A stretch of DNA of 55,445 nt, taken from NCBI GenBank assembly GCA_022800315.1, contig JAAWQC010000015.1, positions 1-55,445 on the forward strand, read 5' to 3'. The notes beneath the pieces are model-generated. The model was not told where the DNA came from and did not search any database. It saw only the letters and a list, made by a program, of their open reading frames with translations. Position 1 is the first letter of the stretch. The number at the start of each line of letters is the position of its first letter. Shown piece by piece: positions 32,476-43,095 of the stretch. The position numbers and the translations under genes are program-made. The DNA comes from Clostridiales bacterium. GTDB taxonomy: Bacteria > Bacillota > Clostridia > Oscillospirales > Acutalibacteraceae.

Positions 32476-35400
32476 ATGGCAACGTTTAGTGAAGTATTCG
32501 GTCCCTATCTGCATAACTATACCTGCCCGCCGACAGTGGCGGCGGCGGGGGTGGAAGAGCTGTCGATCGAGCAGGAGCGCTCTCGTCTGAGCGCCGTTCT
32601 GCGGTTCGGCGGCTTTGTCGATTATGAAACGCTGTCCGCCGCGGAAAAAGCCGTGGCGGCCTCCCTGTCACTGCGGAGCGCACAGCTCTATCCCCGCTAT
32701 CCAGCCGCCGCTCTGAGCGTTGAGTGTATGCCTTCCCTGGTGGAGCTGCTGCGGCGGGGCAACGCCGCTGTCAACGGCACCTTCGACGGCGCGCAGTATC
32801 GTCTGGAAGGGGAGACACTGACCGTCACCTTGTCCCACGGCGGGTTGGATATCCTGAAAACCACCAAGACGGATGCGGCGCTGACCGACATGATACGGGA
32901 GTTGTTCGGACGCCGGATCGAATTACAGTTCGACGGGGTGCTGGATACCCATACCGAGGACGAGCACTATCAGAAGATGATGGAACAGGCGGAGAAAGAA
33001 GCGGCCAAAGAGGCCGCCGAACGGATGCGCGCCTTGCAGCAGGCGGCTCCGCCGCCCGCATCGCCAGGTGCCCCCTCCAGTGCGCCCTCATCATCCGCTC
33101 CGCGTCCCAAAAAGCCCGCCGATCCCAGCAAGCCGCCGGCGGACGGCCTTCCCATCTATCTGGAGACGGCACGGTCGGTGTTTGGCAGCGCCATTCGGGA
33201 GCGCCCGCTAAAGCTGAACGAACTGGAGGCGGACGGCCGTACCGTCACGGTGTGGGGAGAGGTGTTCGGCTACGAAACGAAAGCATTCCGGGAGGGCACC
33301 CGCATCCGCCATACCTTCCATATCAGTGATACCACCAACTCCATCACGGCGGAGCTGTGGACCGATGTGAAACGGGATAAGCAGAAGCTGGAGGCGCTGG
33401 AAGCGCTGAAAAACGGTGTCTGCGTCCTGATGACCGGTATCTACGAATTCAACAATTTTGCCAACGGCAATATCCTGACCCCCAAATCCATGGCAATCGT
33501 GGCACGGTATGTCAAGCAGGACAACGCCCCCGTCAAGCGGGTCGAGTTACATATGCATACCAAGATGTCCGCCATGGACGCGGTCACCGACGCCAAGACA
33601 CTGGTGAGCCGGGCCGCTGCCTGGGGCCACCGGGCGGTGGCGGTCACCGACCACGGCGTGGTGCAGGCTTTTCCCGAGGCCATGCAGACGGTGGAGAAGC
33701 TGAAAAAAGGCAGGGACGACCTGGATTTTAAAATCCTGTACGGGGTGGAGGCTTACTTCGTCAACGATATGATCCCGGTGGTGGACGGAGGCGCGGGGGA
33801 CGCGCTGGACGGCGAAATCATCGTCTTTGATATCGAGACTACCGGTCTGAGCGCGGTCAACGACCGGATTACCGAAATCGGTGCGGTGCGGATGCGGGGC
33901 GGAGAAGTTCTGGAGGAATTCGATATTTTCGTGAATCCCGGACGGCCCATCCCCCCGAAAATTACCGAGCTGACCGGCATCACCGACGACATGGTCAGGG
34001 ATGCGCCGGGAGAGCGGAAAGGGCTGGAGGATTTCTTCGCCTTCTGCGGTGAAGCCCACGTACTGGTGGCCCATAACGCCCCCTTCGACACCTCCTTTAT
34101 CCGCGCTGCTGCGAAACGGTGCGATATGGCCTATCCCTATACCTCCATCGACACGGTGCCCATCAGCCGTTCCCTGTATCCCGGATTAAAGAACCATAAA
34201 TTAGACACGGTGGCGAACCATCTGAAGCTGGGCGCCTTCAATCACCACCGCGCCTGCGACGACGCGCGGGTTCTGGCTCAGATATTCCAGTGCATGATCA
34301 AGGAGATGAAAGAGGGCAAGGGGATCGAGTCGGTGGACGGCATCAACACCCTGCTGTCCGGTGCGGATACCAAGAAGGTTTCGCCCTATCACATGATTAT
34401 TCTGGCCAAAAACCAGAAGGGGCTCAAAAACCTGTACAAGCTGATCTCCTGGTCCCATCTTCACAACTTTTACCGCAAGCCCCGTATCACCAAGACCAAG
34501 CTCATCGAACTGCGGGAGGGCCTGATCATCGGCAGCGCCTGCGAACAGGGCGAGCTGTTCAAGGCGGTGCTGGCAGGCAAACAGTGGGGCGAGCTGTGTG
34601 ACATCGCCAGGTTCTATGACTTTTTAGAAATCCAGCCGCTGGGCAACAATCGTTTTATGCTGAGGGAGGGCATCGCCAGGGACGAAGAGCAGCTGAAAGA
34701 CTTCAACCGCACCATCGTCCGCCTGGGTGAAAAACTGAATATACCGGTGTGCGCCACCTGCGATGTCCACTTCATGGACCCTGAGGACGAGGTATACCGC
34801 CGCATTCTGATGGCGGGACAGGGCTTCTCCGACGCGGACAATCAGGCGCCCCTCTACTTCCGCACCACCGAGGAAATGCTGGCGGAGTTCAGCTATCTGG
34901 GTGAGAAAAAGGCCTACGAGGTGGTGGTGGAGAACACCAATAAAATTGCCGACAGCATCGAGGATATCCGTCCCATACCCAAGGGCACTTATCCGCCCCA
35001 CATCGACGGGGCGGAAGAACAGCTGCAGGAGATCACCATGGGCCGTGCCAAAGAGATTTACGGCGATCCTCTGCCTGAACTGGTGGCCAAACGCCTTGAC
35101 CGGGAGCTAACCTCCATCATTAAACACGGGTTCGCCGTGCTGTACATGATCGCTCAGAAGCTGGTCAAGGACTCGGTGGACCACGGCTATCTGGTCGGCT
35201 CCCGTGGATCGGTGGGCTCCTCCTTCGTGGCCAATATGGCCGGTATTTCGGAGGTCAATCCGCTGGCGCCCCATTACATCTGCCACAAATGCCATTATTC
35301 CGAGTTTTTCACCCACGGCGAGGTGGGCTCCGGCTTCGACCTGCCGGACAAGGTTTGCCCCCGTTGCGGGGAACCGCTGGGCCGCGACGGCCATGAAATC

Positions 35401-36873
35401 CCCTTCGAAACCTTCCTGGGTTTCGACGGCGACAAGGCCCCCGATATCGACCTGAACTTCGCCAGCGAATACCAGCTGTACGCCCATAAATACACCGAAT
35501 CCCTGTTCGGCAGCGATCATGTGTTCAAAGCCGGTACCATTTCCACCGTGGCGGAAAAAACCGGCTACGGCTATGTGAAGAAATACACCGAGGAACGGGG
35601 GCTTATCTACTCGAACGCGGAGATGTCCCGCCTGGCCGGGGGCTGCGCTGGCGTCAAGCGGACCACCGGCCAGCATCCCGGCGGCATGGTGGTCGTACCC
35701 AACGACTACGAGGCGGAGGACTTCACCCCGGTACAGCATCCCGCCGACGATCCCAACTCGGACATCATCACCACCCACTTCGACTTCCATTCCATCCACG
35801 ATACCATCCTGAAGCTGGATAACCTGGGGCATGTCATCCCCACCATCTACAAGTATCTGGAGGAGTATACCGGCATCAGCGTGCTGGATGTGCCCATGTC
35901 CGATCCCGAGGTGTACAAGCTGTTTACCTCGCCGGAGCCGCTGGGGGTGACAGCGGAAGAGATCGGCTGCGAGACCGGTACCCTCTCCATCCCCGAAATG
36001 GGCACTTCCTTCGTCCGTCAGATGCTGCTGGACTGTAAGCCCACCTGCTTCGCCGACCTGCTGCAGATATCCGGCCTGTCCCACGGCACCGACGTGTGGC
36101 TGGGCAACGCGCAGGAACTCATCAAAAACGGCACCTGCACCATCGCCGACGTCATTGGTACCCGTGACAGCATCATGACCGAGCTGATGCACAAGGGGTT
36201 GGATCCGAAAATGGCCTTCAAGATCATGGAGATTGTGCGAAAGGGCAACGCTACCAAGCTGTTGACCGAGGAGCACTTCGACGCCATGCGGGAGCACAAT
36301 GTGCCCCAGTGGTATATCGATTCCTGTATGAAGATCAAGTATATGTTCCCGAAGGCCCATGCCGCCGCCTATGTCATCGCGGCACTGCGGGTCGGCTGGT
36401 ATAAGGTGCACCGTCCGGCGGAGTATTACGCCGCCTACTTTACCGGGCGGGGCGAGGACTTCGACGCCGAACCGGTTATGAAGGGCAGGGACGGGGTCAA
36501 GCAGAAGATGTTCGAGCTGCGCAGCAAGGGAAAGGAAGCGACTCAAAAGGAAGTGGATCAGGCGGAAATGCTTCAGATCGTCCACGAGGCGCTGGCGCGT
36601 GGCATCGAGTTTCTGCCGGTGGATCTGTACAAATCCCATTCGTATAAATTCCTCATGGAGAATGGTAAAATCCGGATGCCATTCAGCGCGGTCAAGGGGC
36701 TGGGCGGCGCCGCCGCTCAGGGTCTGATGGATGCGAGAGAGAGTGGGGGAGAGTACATCTCCTGCGACGATCTTCAGGCGCGCAGCGGTATTTCCAAGGC
36801 GGTGGTGGAATCCCTGCGCCAGCTGGGAACGCTGGGTTCATTGCCCGCCACCAGCCAGATGACCTTCTTCTAA
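32476..36873 (+). CDS. polC: DNA polymerase III alpha subunit, PolC type
   Basis: 1465 aa, usual for Gram-positive PolC. An N-terminal domain and a Pro/Ala/Ser-rich linker (near residues 195-220) precede the OB fold. A PHP domain (HMHTKMSAMD, VTDHGV) is interrupted by the proofreading exonuclease (FDIETTGLS at about 452, HNAPFDTSF). A zinc motif CHKC/CPRC lies near 935-975. The polymerase active site includes SRGSVGSSFVANM and APDIDLNF. It is the essential replicative polymerase of low-GC Gram-positive bacteria. AGGACAGAGTG precedes ATG 32476. No downstream operon partner is obvious. Confidence 0.98.
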   Translation: MATFSEVFGPYLHNYTCPPTVAAAGVEELSIEQERSRLSAVLRFGGFVDYETLSAAEKAVAASLSLRSAQLYPRYPAAALSVECMPSLVELLRRGNAAVNGTFDGAQYRLEGETLTVTLSHGGLDILKTTKTDAALTDMIRELFGRRIELQFDGVLDTHTEDEHYQKMMEQAEKEAAKEAAERMRALQQAAPPPASPGAPSSAPSSSAPRPKKPADPSKPPADGLPIYLETARSVFGSAIRERPLKLNELEADGRTVTVWGEVFGYETKAFREGTRIRHTFHISDTTNSITAELWTDVKRDKQKLEALEALKNGVCVLMTGIYEFNNFANGNILTPKSMAIVARYVKQDNAPVKRVELHMHTKMSAMDAVTDAKTLVSRAAAWGHRAVAVTDHGVVQAFPEAMQTVEKLKKGRDDLDFKILYGVEAYFVNDMIPVVDGGAGDALDGEIIVFDIETTGLSAVNDRITEIGAVRMRGGEVLEEFDIFVNPGRPIPPKITELTGITDDMVRDAPGERKGLEDFFAFCGEAHVLVAHNAPFDTSFIRAAAKRCDMAYPYTSIDTVPISRSLYPGLKNHKLDTVANHLKLGAFNHHRACDDARVLAQIFQCMIKEMKEGKGIESVDGINTLLSGADTKKVSPYHMIILAKNQKGLKNLYKLISWSHLHNFYRKPRITKTKLIELREGLIIGSACEQGELFKAVLAGKQWGELCDIARFYDFLEIQPLGNNRFMLREGIARDEEQLKDFNRTIVRLGEKLNIPVCATCDVHFMDPEDEVYRRILMAGQGFSDADNQAPLYFRTTEEMLAEFSYLGEKKAYEVVVENTNKIADSIEDIRPIPKGTYPPHIDGAEEQLQEITMGRAKEIYGDPLPELVAKRLDRELTSIIKHGFAVLYMIAQKLVKDSVDHGYLVGSRGSVGSSFVANMAGISEVNPLAPHYICHKCHYSEFFTHGEVGSGFDLPDKVCPRCGEPLGRDGHEIPFETFLGFDGDKAPDIDLNFASEYQLYAHKYTESLFGSDHVFKAGTISTVAEKTGYGYVKKYTEERGLIYSNAEMSRLAGGCAGVKRTTGQHPGGMVVVPNDYEAEDFTPVQHPADDPNSDIITTHFDFHSIHDTILKLDNLGHVIPTIYKYLEEYTGISVLDVPMSDPEVYKLFTSPEPLGVTAEEIGCETGTLSIPEMGTSFVRQMLLDCKPTCFADLLQISGLSHGTDVWLGNAQELIKNGTCTIADVIGTRDSIMTELMHKGLDPKMAFKIMEIVRKGNATKLLTEEHFDAMREHNVPQWYIDSCMKIKYMFPKAHAAAYVIAALRVGWYKVHRPAEYYAAYFTGRGEDFDAEPVMKGRDGVKQKMFELRSKGKEATQKEVDQAEMLQIVHEALARGIEFLPVDLYKSHSYKFLMENGKIRMPFSAVKGLGGAAAQGLMDARESGGEYISCDDLQARSGISKAVVESLRQLGTLGSLPATSQMTFF

Positions 36874-36896
36874 GAGGGAGAAAGAGGGTTCGATTT

Positions 36897-37340
36897 ATGC
36901 CTATTCGTCGAGCACAGCCCTGTGAATTGACCACTCTGCTGGAACGATATCCTGGTATCGGGCCGGTGCTGTGCGGTGGGGAAAACGGCTATACCCTGCT
37001 GGAACAGCAGGGAACGCTGGCACAGCGGGAGAACCGGGTCATCGGCTTCGTTTCGGTATTCCGGCGGGAGATTCCTGCGCCCCTAGGGGGGCTGTGGGAG
37101 GATTTTATCAACGTTATCGAGGTGTTCGAGGAACGGGACCGCCGGCAGGGAACCGCCAGCGCGCTGGTGCAGGCCGTGCTGACCGCCGCCCGTGAGAAGG
37201 GTTCGATTCAGGTGCGGGCCTATTGCGATATCCGCAATGAGGCCTCTCACCGTCTCTGGCTGAAAAACGGCTTCTGCATCAGCCCCGCCGTCCAAAGCGA
37301 CGGCAGTATCCCCGGCAGCTTTGTGTCTATCCGCCTGTAA
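36897..37340 (+). CDS. GNAT-family N-acetyltransferase
   Basis: 147 aa. Acetyl-CoA-binding motif in ERDRRQGTASALVQAVLTAA and the B-motif NEASHRLWLKNGF, both typical GNAT. The acceptor substrate is not predictable. It starts 23 bp after polC with a GAGGG site and may be read through from it, and it lies just before the his promoter. Confidence 0.8.
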   Translation: MPIRRAQPCELTTLLERYPGIGPVLCGGENGYTLLEQQGTLAQRENRVIGFVSVFRREIPAPLGGLWEDFINVIEVFEERDRRQGTASALVQAVLTAAREKGSIQVRAYCDIRNEASHRLWLKNGFCISPAVQSDGSIPGSFVSIRL

Positions 37341-37347
37341 AAAGGCG

Positions 37348-37376
37348 TTGACAGGATGAACATGATAATGTATGAT
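37348..37376 (+). promoter_or_regulatory. Promoter of the his operon
   Basis: TTGACA (37348-37353), 17 bp, TATGAT (37371-37376), starting 8 bp after the acetyltransferase stop. The leader is only about 40 nt and shows no His-rich peptide, T-box or attenuator. Confidence 0.75.
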
Positions 37377-37424
37377 GGTAGCACGTTAGCAAGTTAAAGC
37401 GGTGACGGGCGGAAAGGTTGGAAT

Positions 37425-38639
37425 ATGGCAATGAAAAAGAACCGGCGCAGCACTCCCGAGGGAACGAGGGACCTGCTGTTTGAAGAATGTCTGGCGCGAA
37501 GGGAGGCGGAAAGCCTCCTGACTGATCTGTTTGTCCGCCGGGGTTTTTCCGAGGTGATGACCCCTGGAATGGAATATATGGACGCCTTCGGCAGGGATAC
37601 CGAAGGGGACGATACGGCCCTTCCGGCTGAGAGCATGTACAAGCTCATCGATCAAAAGGGCCGCCTGCTGGTCATGCGACCCGACAATACCATTCCCATC
37701 GCCCGTCTGACCGCCACCCGGCTGAAGGATACGACGCTGCCGATTCGTCTGTATTACGCGCAGGACGTTTTCCGCTTCAATCCCGGTATGACCGGCCGCA
37801 GCGATCAGGAGTTCCAGGCAGGGGTGGAGCTGATCGGCGCGGGAGGAGAACGGGCCGATCTGGAGATGATCGCCCTGTCCGCTCAGGCGCTGAAAGACTG
37901 CGGAGCGGAGGATTTCCGCATTGAGATCGGCCATGTAGGGGTATTCGGCGACCTGATACGCCGTCTGGATACCGATGACGACACGCGGGAGGAAATCCAC
38001 GCCCTTATCGAGAGCAAAAGCTATGCGGCGCTGGGCGACCTGCTGGATACCCTGCCCTCCACAGCGGAAGCGGAAGCCATCCGCCGCCTGCCACGCTTGT
38101 TCGGCGGGGTGGAAACATTGGAGGAGGCCCGTAAGCTTTGCCACGGAAAGGAGGCGCGGCGGGCGCTGGACCATCTGTCCCGCCTGTACCGTTCACTGTC
38201 GGCGCTGGGCCTGTCCGAACAGGTCACCATTGATCTGGGGCTGGTCCATCGGCGGGAGTATTACACAGGCGTGATTTTCCGCGGCTACATCGCGGGCAGC
38301 GGGGACACGGTGGTGTCCGGCGGCCGGTACGACACGCTGCTGGAGCGATTCGGCCGCTCCCTGCCTGCCGTGGGCTTCGGCATCAATGTGGACGCGGTTA
38401 CCCGAGTGATGCTGGGAGAGGGCCGAATCGATCCGCCCATGCCGCCTGAAATTCTGGTTTTCGCGCCGGACGGGCATGAGATCGACGCCCTGCGTAAGCT
38501 GGAGGAGTTGAGCGAGGAAGGCATTCTGTGCGAATTCAGTGTGTTTTCCACTTTGAAGGAATCCCTGGCATACGCGGAAGAAAAAAATATCGCCCAGGTA
38601 TTTTCGGTGGGTGATGAAATCGAAGTTCACGAGATATAA
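37425..38639 (+). CDS. hisZ: ATP phosphoribosyltransferase regulatory subunit
   Basis: 404 aa, a HisRS-like class II fold without the tRNA-binding domain. TPEGTRDLLFEE, MRPDNTIPIARL and YYAQDVFRF are shared with HisRS. It pairs with the short HisG encoded next to form the ATP-PRT complex and carries histidine feedback inhibition. First gene of the his operon. It overlaps nothing: hisG starts 13 bp later. Confidence 0.93.
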   Translation: MAMKKNRRSTPEGTRDLLFEECLARREAESLLTDLFVRRGFSEVMTPGMEYMDAFGRDTEGDDTALPAESMYKLIDQKGRLLVMRPDNTIPIARLTATRLKDTTLPIRLYYAQDVFRFNPGMTGRSDQEFQAGVELIGAGGERADLEMIALSAQALKDCGAEDFRIEIGHVGVFGDLIRRLDTDDDTREEIHALIESKSYAALGDLLDTLPSTAEAEAIRRLPRLFGGVETLEEARKLCHGKEARRALDHLSRLYRSLSALGLSEQVTIDLGLVHRREYYTGVIFRGYIAGSGDTVVSGGRYDTLLERFGRSLPAVGFGINVDAVTRVMLGEGRIDPPMPPEILVFAPDGHEIDALRKLEELSEEGILCEFSVFSTLKESLAYAEEKNIAQVFSVGDEIEVHEI

Positions 38640-38652
38640 ACGAGGTGCATAC

Positions 38653-39303
38653 ATGAAACCGATACGCATCGCCCTGACCAAAGGGCGACTTGAAAAAGAC
38701 ACGGTCGCCCTGTTCGACCGGATGGGGATGGACACCTCACAGGTGAAGGACAAGGGACGCCGACTGATACTGCCGGTAACCGACCCGCGGGAGCCCTCCC
38801 GTTCTATCGAGGTGGTGCTGGCCAAAGCGGCCGACGTCATCACCTATGTGGAGCACGGCGTGTGTGACCTGGGGGTGGTGGGCAAGGACACCATCGCGGA
38901 GAGCGGCGGCAGCTTTTACGAAGTGCTTGACCTGGGATTCGGCCGCTGCCGGTTCGCCCTTGCCGCACCCGGGGGAAGCGACTTTTTCGCCGGCTATCAC
39001 GCCCGCACCGTTGCCTCCAAATATCCCAACGTCTCCCGCGCCTATTTCGGACGCAAGGGGATGGATGTGGAGATTATCAAGATCGAGGGCTCGGTGGAGC
39101 TGGCGCCGCTGCTGGGTCTGTCCGACGCCATTGTCGATATTGTGGAGACCGGCTCGACCCTGAAAGAGAACGGGCTTCAGGTGATAGAGGATGTGCTGCC
39201 CATTTCCGCCCGTGTGATCGTCAATATGGCGTGTATGAAGCTGAGAAAAAGCGAAATAGAGACGTTGATCGGCTCGATGGAGCAGCACTTGTGTGTGAAA
39301 TAG
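38653..39303 (+). CDS. hisG: ATP phosphoribosyltransferase, short form
   Basis: 216 aa from ATG 38653, with ACGAGG about 8 nt upstream. RIALTKGRLEKDTVALF at the start and IVDIVETGSTLKENGL near the C-terminus are diagnostic. It is the short type that lacks the C-terminal regulatory domain, which matches the presence of hisZ. Catalyses the first step of histidine synthesis. Confidence 0.96.
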   Translation: MKPIRIALTKGRLEKDTVALFDRMGMDTSQVKDKGRRLILPVTDPREPSRSIEVVLAKAADVITYVEHGVCDLGVVGKDTIAESGGSFYEVLDLGFGRCRFALAAPGGSDFFAGYHARTVASKYPNVSRAYFGRKGMDVEIIKIEGSVELAPLLGLSDAIVDIVETGSTLKENGLQVIEDVLPISARVIVNMACMKLRKSEIETLIGSMEQHLCVK

Positions 39304-39351
39304 TTGAAAAGGTTAATACCTTGTCGGATACTAGTAGGGAGGTACTGTCAC

Positions 39352-40650
39352 ATGATACCAATAGTCAGAGCCGACGGCAGGCAGGAGCTGAAACTGCTGC
39401 GCCAGCTGGAAGAACGCAGCGGTGAAGTGGACCGGAAGGTGACAGCTGCCGTAGGGGAAATCCTCGAAAAGGTGAAGACGGAAGGGGATGCTGCTGTAAA
39501 GGAGTATACCTTTCGCTTCGATGGCGTGGAGACAACACTGGAACCGGTGGGCCGTGAACGGCTGGCCGAGCTGGCCGCCACCTGCGAGCCGAAGGTCTAT
39601 GACGCGCTGGAACGGGCGGCGGAGCGTATTCGGGATTTCCACCGGCGGCAGGTACAGCAGAGCTGGATGACCACCGGTGAGGACGGTACCCTGCTGGGAC
39701 AGCGGATACGGGGACTGGCGCGGGTGGGCATTTACGTCCCCGGCGGCACGGCGGCGTATCCCTCCTCGGTGCTGATGAACGCCATACCGGCCCGCATCGC
39801 GGGGGTGAAGGAGATCGTCATGGTCACCCCGCCGCCGAAAAACGGCAGCTTCAACGCCGATGTCATGGCGGCGGCCTATCTGGCCGGGGTGGACACGGTG
39901 TATCTGTGCGGCGGCGCACAGGCGGTGGCGGCCCTCGCCTACGGTACCGCGTCCATTCCCAAGGTGGACAAAATCGTCGGACCCGGCAATATTTACGTCG
40001 CCACCGCGAAGCGGCTGCTGTACGGCACGGTGGATATCGATATGGTGGCGGGGCCCAGCGAGATATTGGTGCTGGCGGATGAGACGGCGGATCCCGCCTA
40101 TCTGGCGGCGGATTTGATGTCCCAGGCCGAGCACGACGTGCTGGCTTCCGCCATCCTGCTCACCACCTCGGAGGAAATTGCCCGCGAAACCGACCGGGAA
40201 CTGGAAAAGCAGATCGGCGGGCTGTCCCGCGGCGAGATCATCCGCCGTTCCCTGACCGACTATGGGGCTGCCATAGTCTGCCGGGACAGGGAGGAAGCGG
40301 TGGCCTTTGCCAACCGGCTGGCCCCCGAACACCTGGAGGTCATGTGCCAGTCCCCCATGGAGTATATCGGCCGGCTGGACAATGCAGGTTCGGTATTCCT
40401 TGGGAAATACTCCCCTGAACCGCTGGGCGACTATTACGCGGGGCCCAACCATGTTCTGCCTACCAGTGGCACCGCCCGCTTTTTTTCCCCGCTGTCGGTG
40501 GACAGCTTTGTGAAAAAATCCAGCTTTATCTATTTCAACGAGCCAGCTCTTCGGCAGGCACGGGAGGATATCACCGCTATTGCGCGGACAGAAGGGCTGG
40601 ACGCCCACGCCCATTCCATCGAGGTTCGTTTTTCGGATACCAACCGCTGA
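39352..40650 (+). CDS. hisD: Histidinol dehydrogenase
   Basis: 432 aa from ATG 39352, with AGGGAGG 9 nt upstream. GPGNIYVATAKRLLYG, AGPSEILVLADE, APEHLEVM and GPNHVLPTSGTARF mark the zinc-dependent dehydrogenase that carries out the last two oxidations to histidine. The frame is open further upstream, but that part overlaps the hisG stop region and has no site. Confidence 0.96.
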   Translation: MIPIVRADGRQELKLLRQLEERSGEVDRKVTAAVGEILEKVKTEGDAAVKEYTFRFDGVETTLEPVGRERLAELAATCEPKVYDALERAAERIRDFHRRQVQQSWMTTGEDGTLLGQRIRGLARVGIYVPGGTAAYPSSVLMNAIPARIAGVKEIVMVTPPPKNGSFNADVMAAAYLAGVDTVYLCGGAQAVAALAYGTASIPKVDKIVGPGNIYVATAKRLLYGTVDIDMVAGPSEILVLADETADPAYLAADLMSQAEHDVLASAILLTTSEEIARETDRELEKQIGGLSRGEIIRRSLTDYGAAIVCRDREEAVAFANRLAPEHLEVMCQSPMEYIGRLDNAGSVFLGKYSPEPLGDYYAGPNHVLPTSGTARFFSPLSVDSFVKKSSFIYFNEPALRQAREDITAIARTEGLDAHAHSIEVRFSDTNR

Positions 40651-40663
40651 AGGAGGAAACAGC

Positions 40664-41749
40664 ATGTCTTATAAACTCACGTCCAAAACGGCAGCGCTTC
40701 AGCCTTACGATCCGTCGGAGGGGACCTACCGCATCCGGCTGGATGCCAACGAATCCTTTTTGATGCCCACGGTGGATGACCGGGAGCTGATGGCCGGCGC
40801 GGCGGCGGACACAGCGCTCAACCGGTATCCCGATCCGCTGGCGGAGGAAGTTTGCCGCGCTTTTGCCGGTCTCTACGAAATTCGGCGGGAGCTGGTGACG
40901 GCAGGGAACGGTTCGGATGAGCTAATCTCACTGATTCTTTCGACTTTTCTGCAAAAAGGGGAGAAGGTGCTGAGCGTATCTCCCGATTTTTCCATGTACC
41001 GGTTTTACACGGCGATTACCGAAACACCCTGTGTGGTGATGGATAAGGGCGACGACCTGCGTATCGACCCACAGAGGGTGCTCGACACCATCCAACAGGA
41101 AAATATCCGTCTGTTCATCTTTTCCAACCCCTGCAACCCCACTTCGCTGGGACTGGACAGGGAGGCGGTCCATACCATCATAACCGGCACCGACGCGCTC
41201 ATAGTGGTGGACGAGGCGTATATGGATTTCTGGGATCAGTCTCTGCTGCAGGAAGCGGACCGCTACGATAATCTGATCGTTTTGCGCACCGCCTCCAAAG
41301 CGCTGGGGCTGGCGGCGCTGCGTCTGGGCTTCGCCGTGGCGAACCCAACCCTGACCGCTGTGCTGCGGGCGGCCAAGTCGCCCTATAACGTCAACGGGAT
41401 CACCCAGGCGATGGCGGCGGTTGCGCTGCGCAACCGGCTGTATAAGGACGAGTATCGGACCCTCCTGATCAAATCGCGCGACTGGCTGATTGCCGGGCTG
41501 AAAGGGCTTCGGGAGCAGGGGCTGCTGGATAAGGTGTACGACAGCTGCACCAATTTTGCCTATGTGGAGACGATTTATGCCGTCGAGGTGTACGAGAAGC
41601 TGAAAGAGCGCGGTATACTGGTGCGGCTTTTCGGCGACCGTCACCTGCGCATCACGGCCGGCAACGAGGCCGAAAACCGGGAACTGCTGGATACGCTGGA
41701 CTTTCTGCTGAAGATTGCCGTACACCGGGTAGGGGGAAAAGGAAAATGA
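40664..41749 (+). CDS. hisC: Histidinol-phosphate aminotransferase
   Basis: 361 aa from ATG 40664, with AAGGAGG 8 nt upstream. Class I/II PLP aminotransferase: NGSDELISLI, FSNPCNPTSLG, VDEAYMDF and TASKALGLAALRLGF, in which the Lys binds PLP. Converts imidazole acetol phosphate to histidinol phosphate. Overlaps the hisB start (ATGA at 41746-41749). Confidence 0.95.
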   Translation: MSYKLTSKTAALQPYDPSEGTYRIRLDANESFLMPTVDDRELMAGAAADTALNRYPDPLAEEVCRAFAGLYEIRRELVTAGNGSDELISLILSTFLQKGEKVLSVSPDFSMYRFYTAITETPCVVMDKGDDLRIDPQRVLDTIQQENIRLFIFSNPCNPTSLGLDREAVHTIITGTDALIVVDEAYMDFWDQSLLQEADRYDNLIVLRTASKALGLAALRLGFAVANPTLTAVLRAAKSPYNVNGITQAMAAVALRNRLYKDEYRTLLIKSRDWLIAGLKGLREQGLLDKVYDSCTNFAYVETIYAVEVYEKLKERGILVRLFGDRHLRITAGNEAENRELLDTLDFLLKIAVHRVGGKGK

Positions 41750-42333
41750 TCGAACGCTGCCGCACCGGCGAATGCCGGCGAAAAACCAAAGAGACCGAGA
41801 TCAGCGCTTCCCTCAGACTGGACGGCGGCCCGGTAGAGGTATATACCGGCATCGGCTTTTTCGACCATATGCTGGAGGCTTTCGCCGTCCACGCCGGTTT
41901 CGGCCTGAAGCTGCAGGCGGCGGGGGATTTGCAGGTGGACGGCCACCATACGGTGGAGGACACCGGCATCGTCCTGGGCTGCGCGCTGCAGAAGGCGCTG
42001 GGTGACAAGGGCGGTATCGCCCGCTTTGGCAGCTTCTATCTGCCGATGGACGAATCTCTGGCCTTTGCCGCGGTGGATGTCAGCGGCCGCCCCTTTCTGG
42101 TGTTCGACGCCCGGTTCCGCGAGGAGCGGGTGGGGGAGTACGATACCTGCCTCACCCCCGAATTCTTCCGTGCCCTGGCCTTTAACGCCGGCATCACGCT
42201 GCATATGCGGGTGGAATACGGCGACAACGCCCATCATATGATCGAGGCGCTGTACAAGGCGGCAGGACACGCCCTTCGCCTGGCGGTCCATCCGCGTACG
42301 GGCGGGGTGCTGTCCACTAAGGGGACGCTGTAA
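41746..42333 (+). CDS. hisB: Imidazoleglycerol-phosphate dehydratase
   Basis: 195 aa, the single-function form without the phosphatase domain. TGIGFFDHMLEAFAVHAGF, DGHHTVEDTGIVLG and NAHHMIEALYKAAGHALR carry the His ligands of the manganese sites. A separate histidinol-phosphatase must exist elsewhere. Confidence 0.96.
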   Translation: MIERCRTGECRRKTKETEISASLRLDGGPVEVYTGIGFFDHMLEAFAVHAGFGLKLQAAGDLQVDGHHTVEDTGIVLGCALQKALGDKGGIARFGSFYLPMDESLAFAAVDVSGRPFLVFDARFREERVGEYDTCLTPEFFRALAFNAGITLHMRVEYGDNAHHMIEALYKAAGHALRLAVHPRTGGVLSTKGTL

Positions 42334-42357
42334 GACGGAATATCGGGAGGAAAGACT

Positions 42358-43095
42358 GTGATTATTTTACCGGCTATCGACATACAGGGCGGTCAGTGTG
42401 TGCGCCTGTACCGCGGGGATTTCGCCACCGCCCATCGGGTGGCGGAGGATGCACTGGATACTGCCCGTTCCTTTTATGCGGACGGCGCCCGCTGGATCCA
42501 CATGGTGGATCTGGACGGTGCCCGCACCGGCCGGCGGGAGAACGCACCGCTGTTTTTGGAGGTGGCGGAAAAAACCGGCCTGCAGGTGGAGCTGGGCGGC
42601 GGCATCCGCGACCGGGAAACCCTGGAATATTACTTTTCCCACGGCGTCAGCCGCTGCATCCTCGGGTCTGCCGCGCTGAAAGATCCCGCTCTGGTCAAGG
42701 AATCCGCCGCCGCGTATGGTGAACGTCTGGCGGTGGGGATCGACGCCAAAGACGGCATGGTGGCGGCCGAGGGCTGGCTGAAGGTATCCCGTGTCTCCTA
42801 TCTGGAAATGGCCCGGCGGATGGAAGAGGCGGGTGTCCGCACCCTCATTTTTACCGATATCGCGCGAGACGGTATGCTGGGGGGGCCCAACCTGGAACAG
42901 CTGGAAGAGCTGAGCCGGACCGTTTCCTGCCGGATCATCGCTTCCGGCGGCATCAAGGAGCTGGCGGATATTGAAGCGTTGACTGCCCGAGGCCTTTACG
43001 GCGCTATTTGCGGTAAATCCCTGTACAGCGGCACCCTGAATCTGCGGGAAGCGGTGGCCGCTGCGGGCGGCTATACGGGAAAGGAGCAGCCCTGA
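42358..43095 (+). CDS. hisA: ProFAR isomerase
   Basis: 245 aa from GTG 42358, with GGGAGG about 8 nt upstream. [19 protein letters not shown] (first catalytic Asp), ELGGGIRD and [14 protein letters not shown] (second Asp) define HisA. Makes PRFAR, the substrate of the HisH-HisF synthase, whose genes are absent here. Overlaps hisI by 1 bp. Confidence 0.95.
   Translation: MIILPAIDIQGGQCVRLYRGDFATAHRVAEDALDTARSFYADGARWIHMVDLDGARTGRRENAPLFLEVAEKTGLQVELGGGIRDRETLEYYFSHGVSRCILGSAALKDPALVKESAAAYGERLAVGIDAKDGMVAAEGWLKVSRVSYLEMARRMEEAGVRTLIFTDIARDGMLGGPNLEQLEELSRTVSCRIIASGGIKELADIEALTARGLYGAICGKSLYSGTLNLREAVAAAGGYTGKEQP

Noticed and set aside
35107-36639. 510-aa frame antisense to polC
   Set aside because: It mirrors a highly biased, GC-rich coding strand, has no motif and lies wholly within polC.
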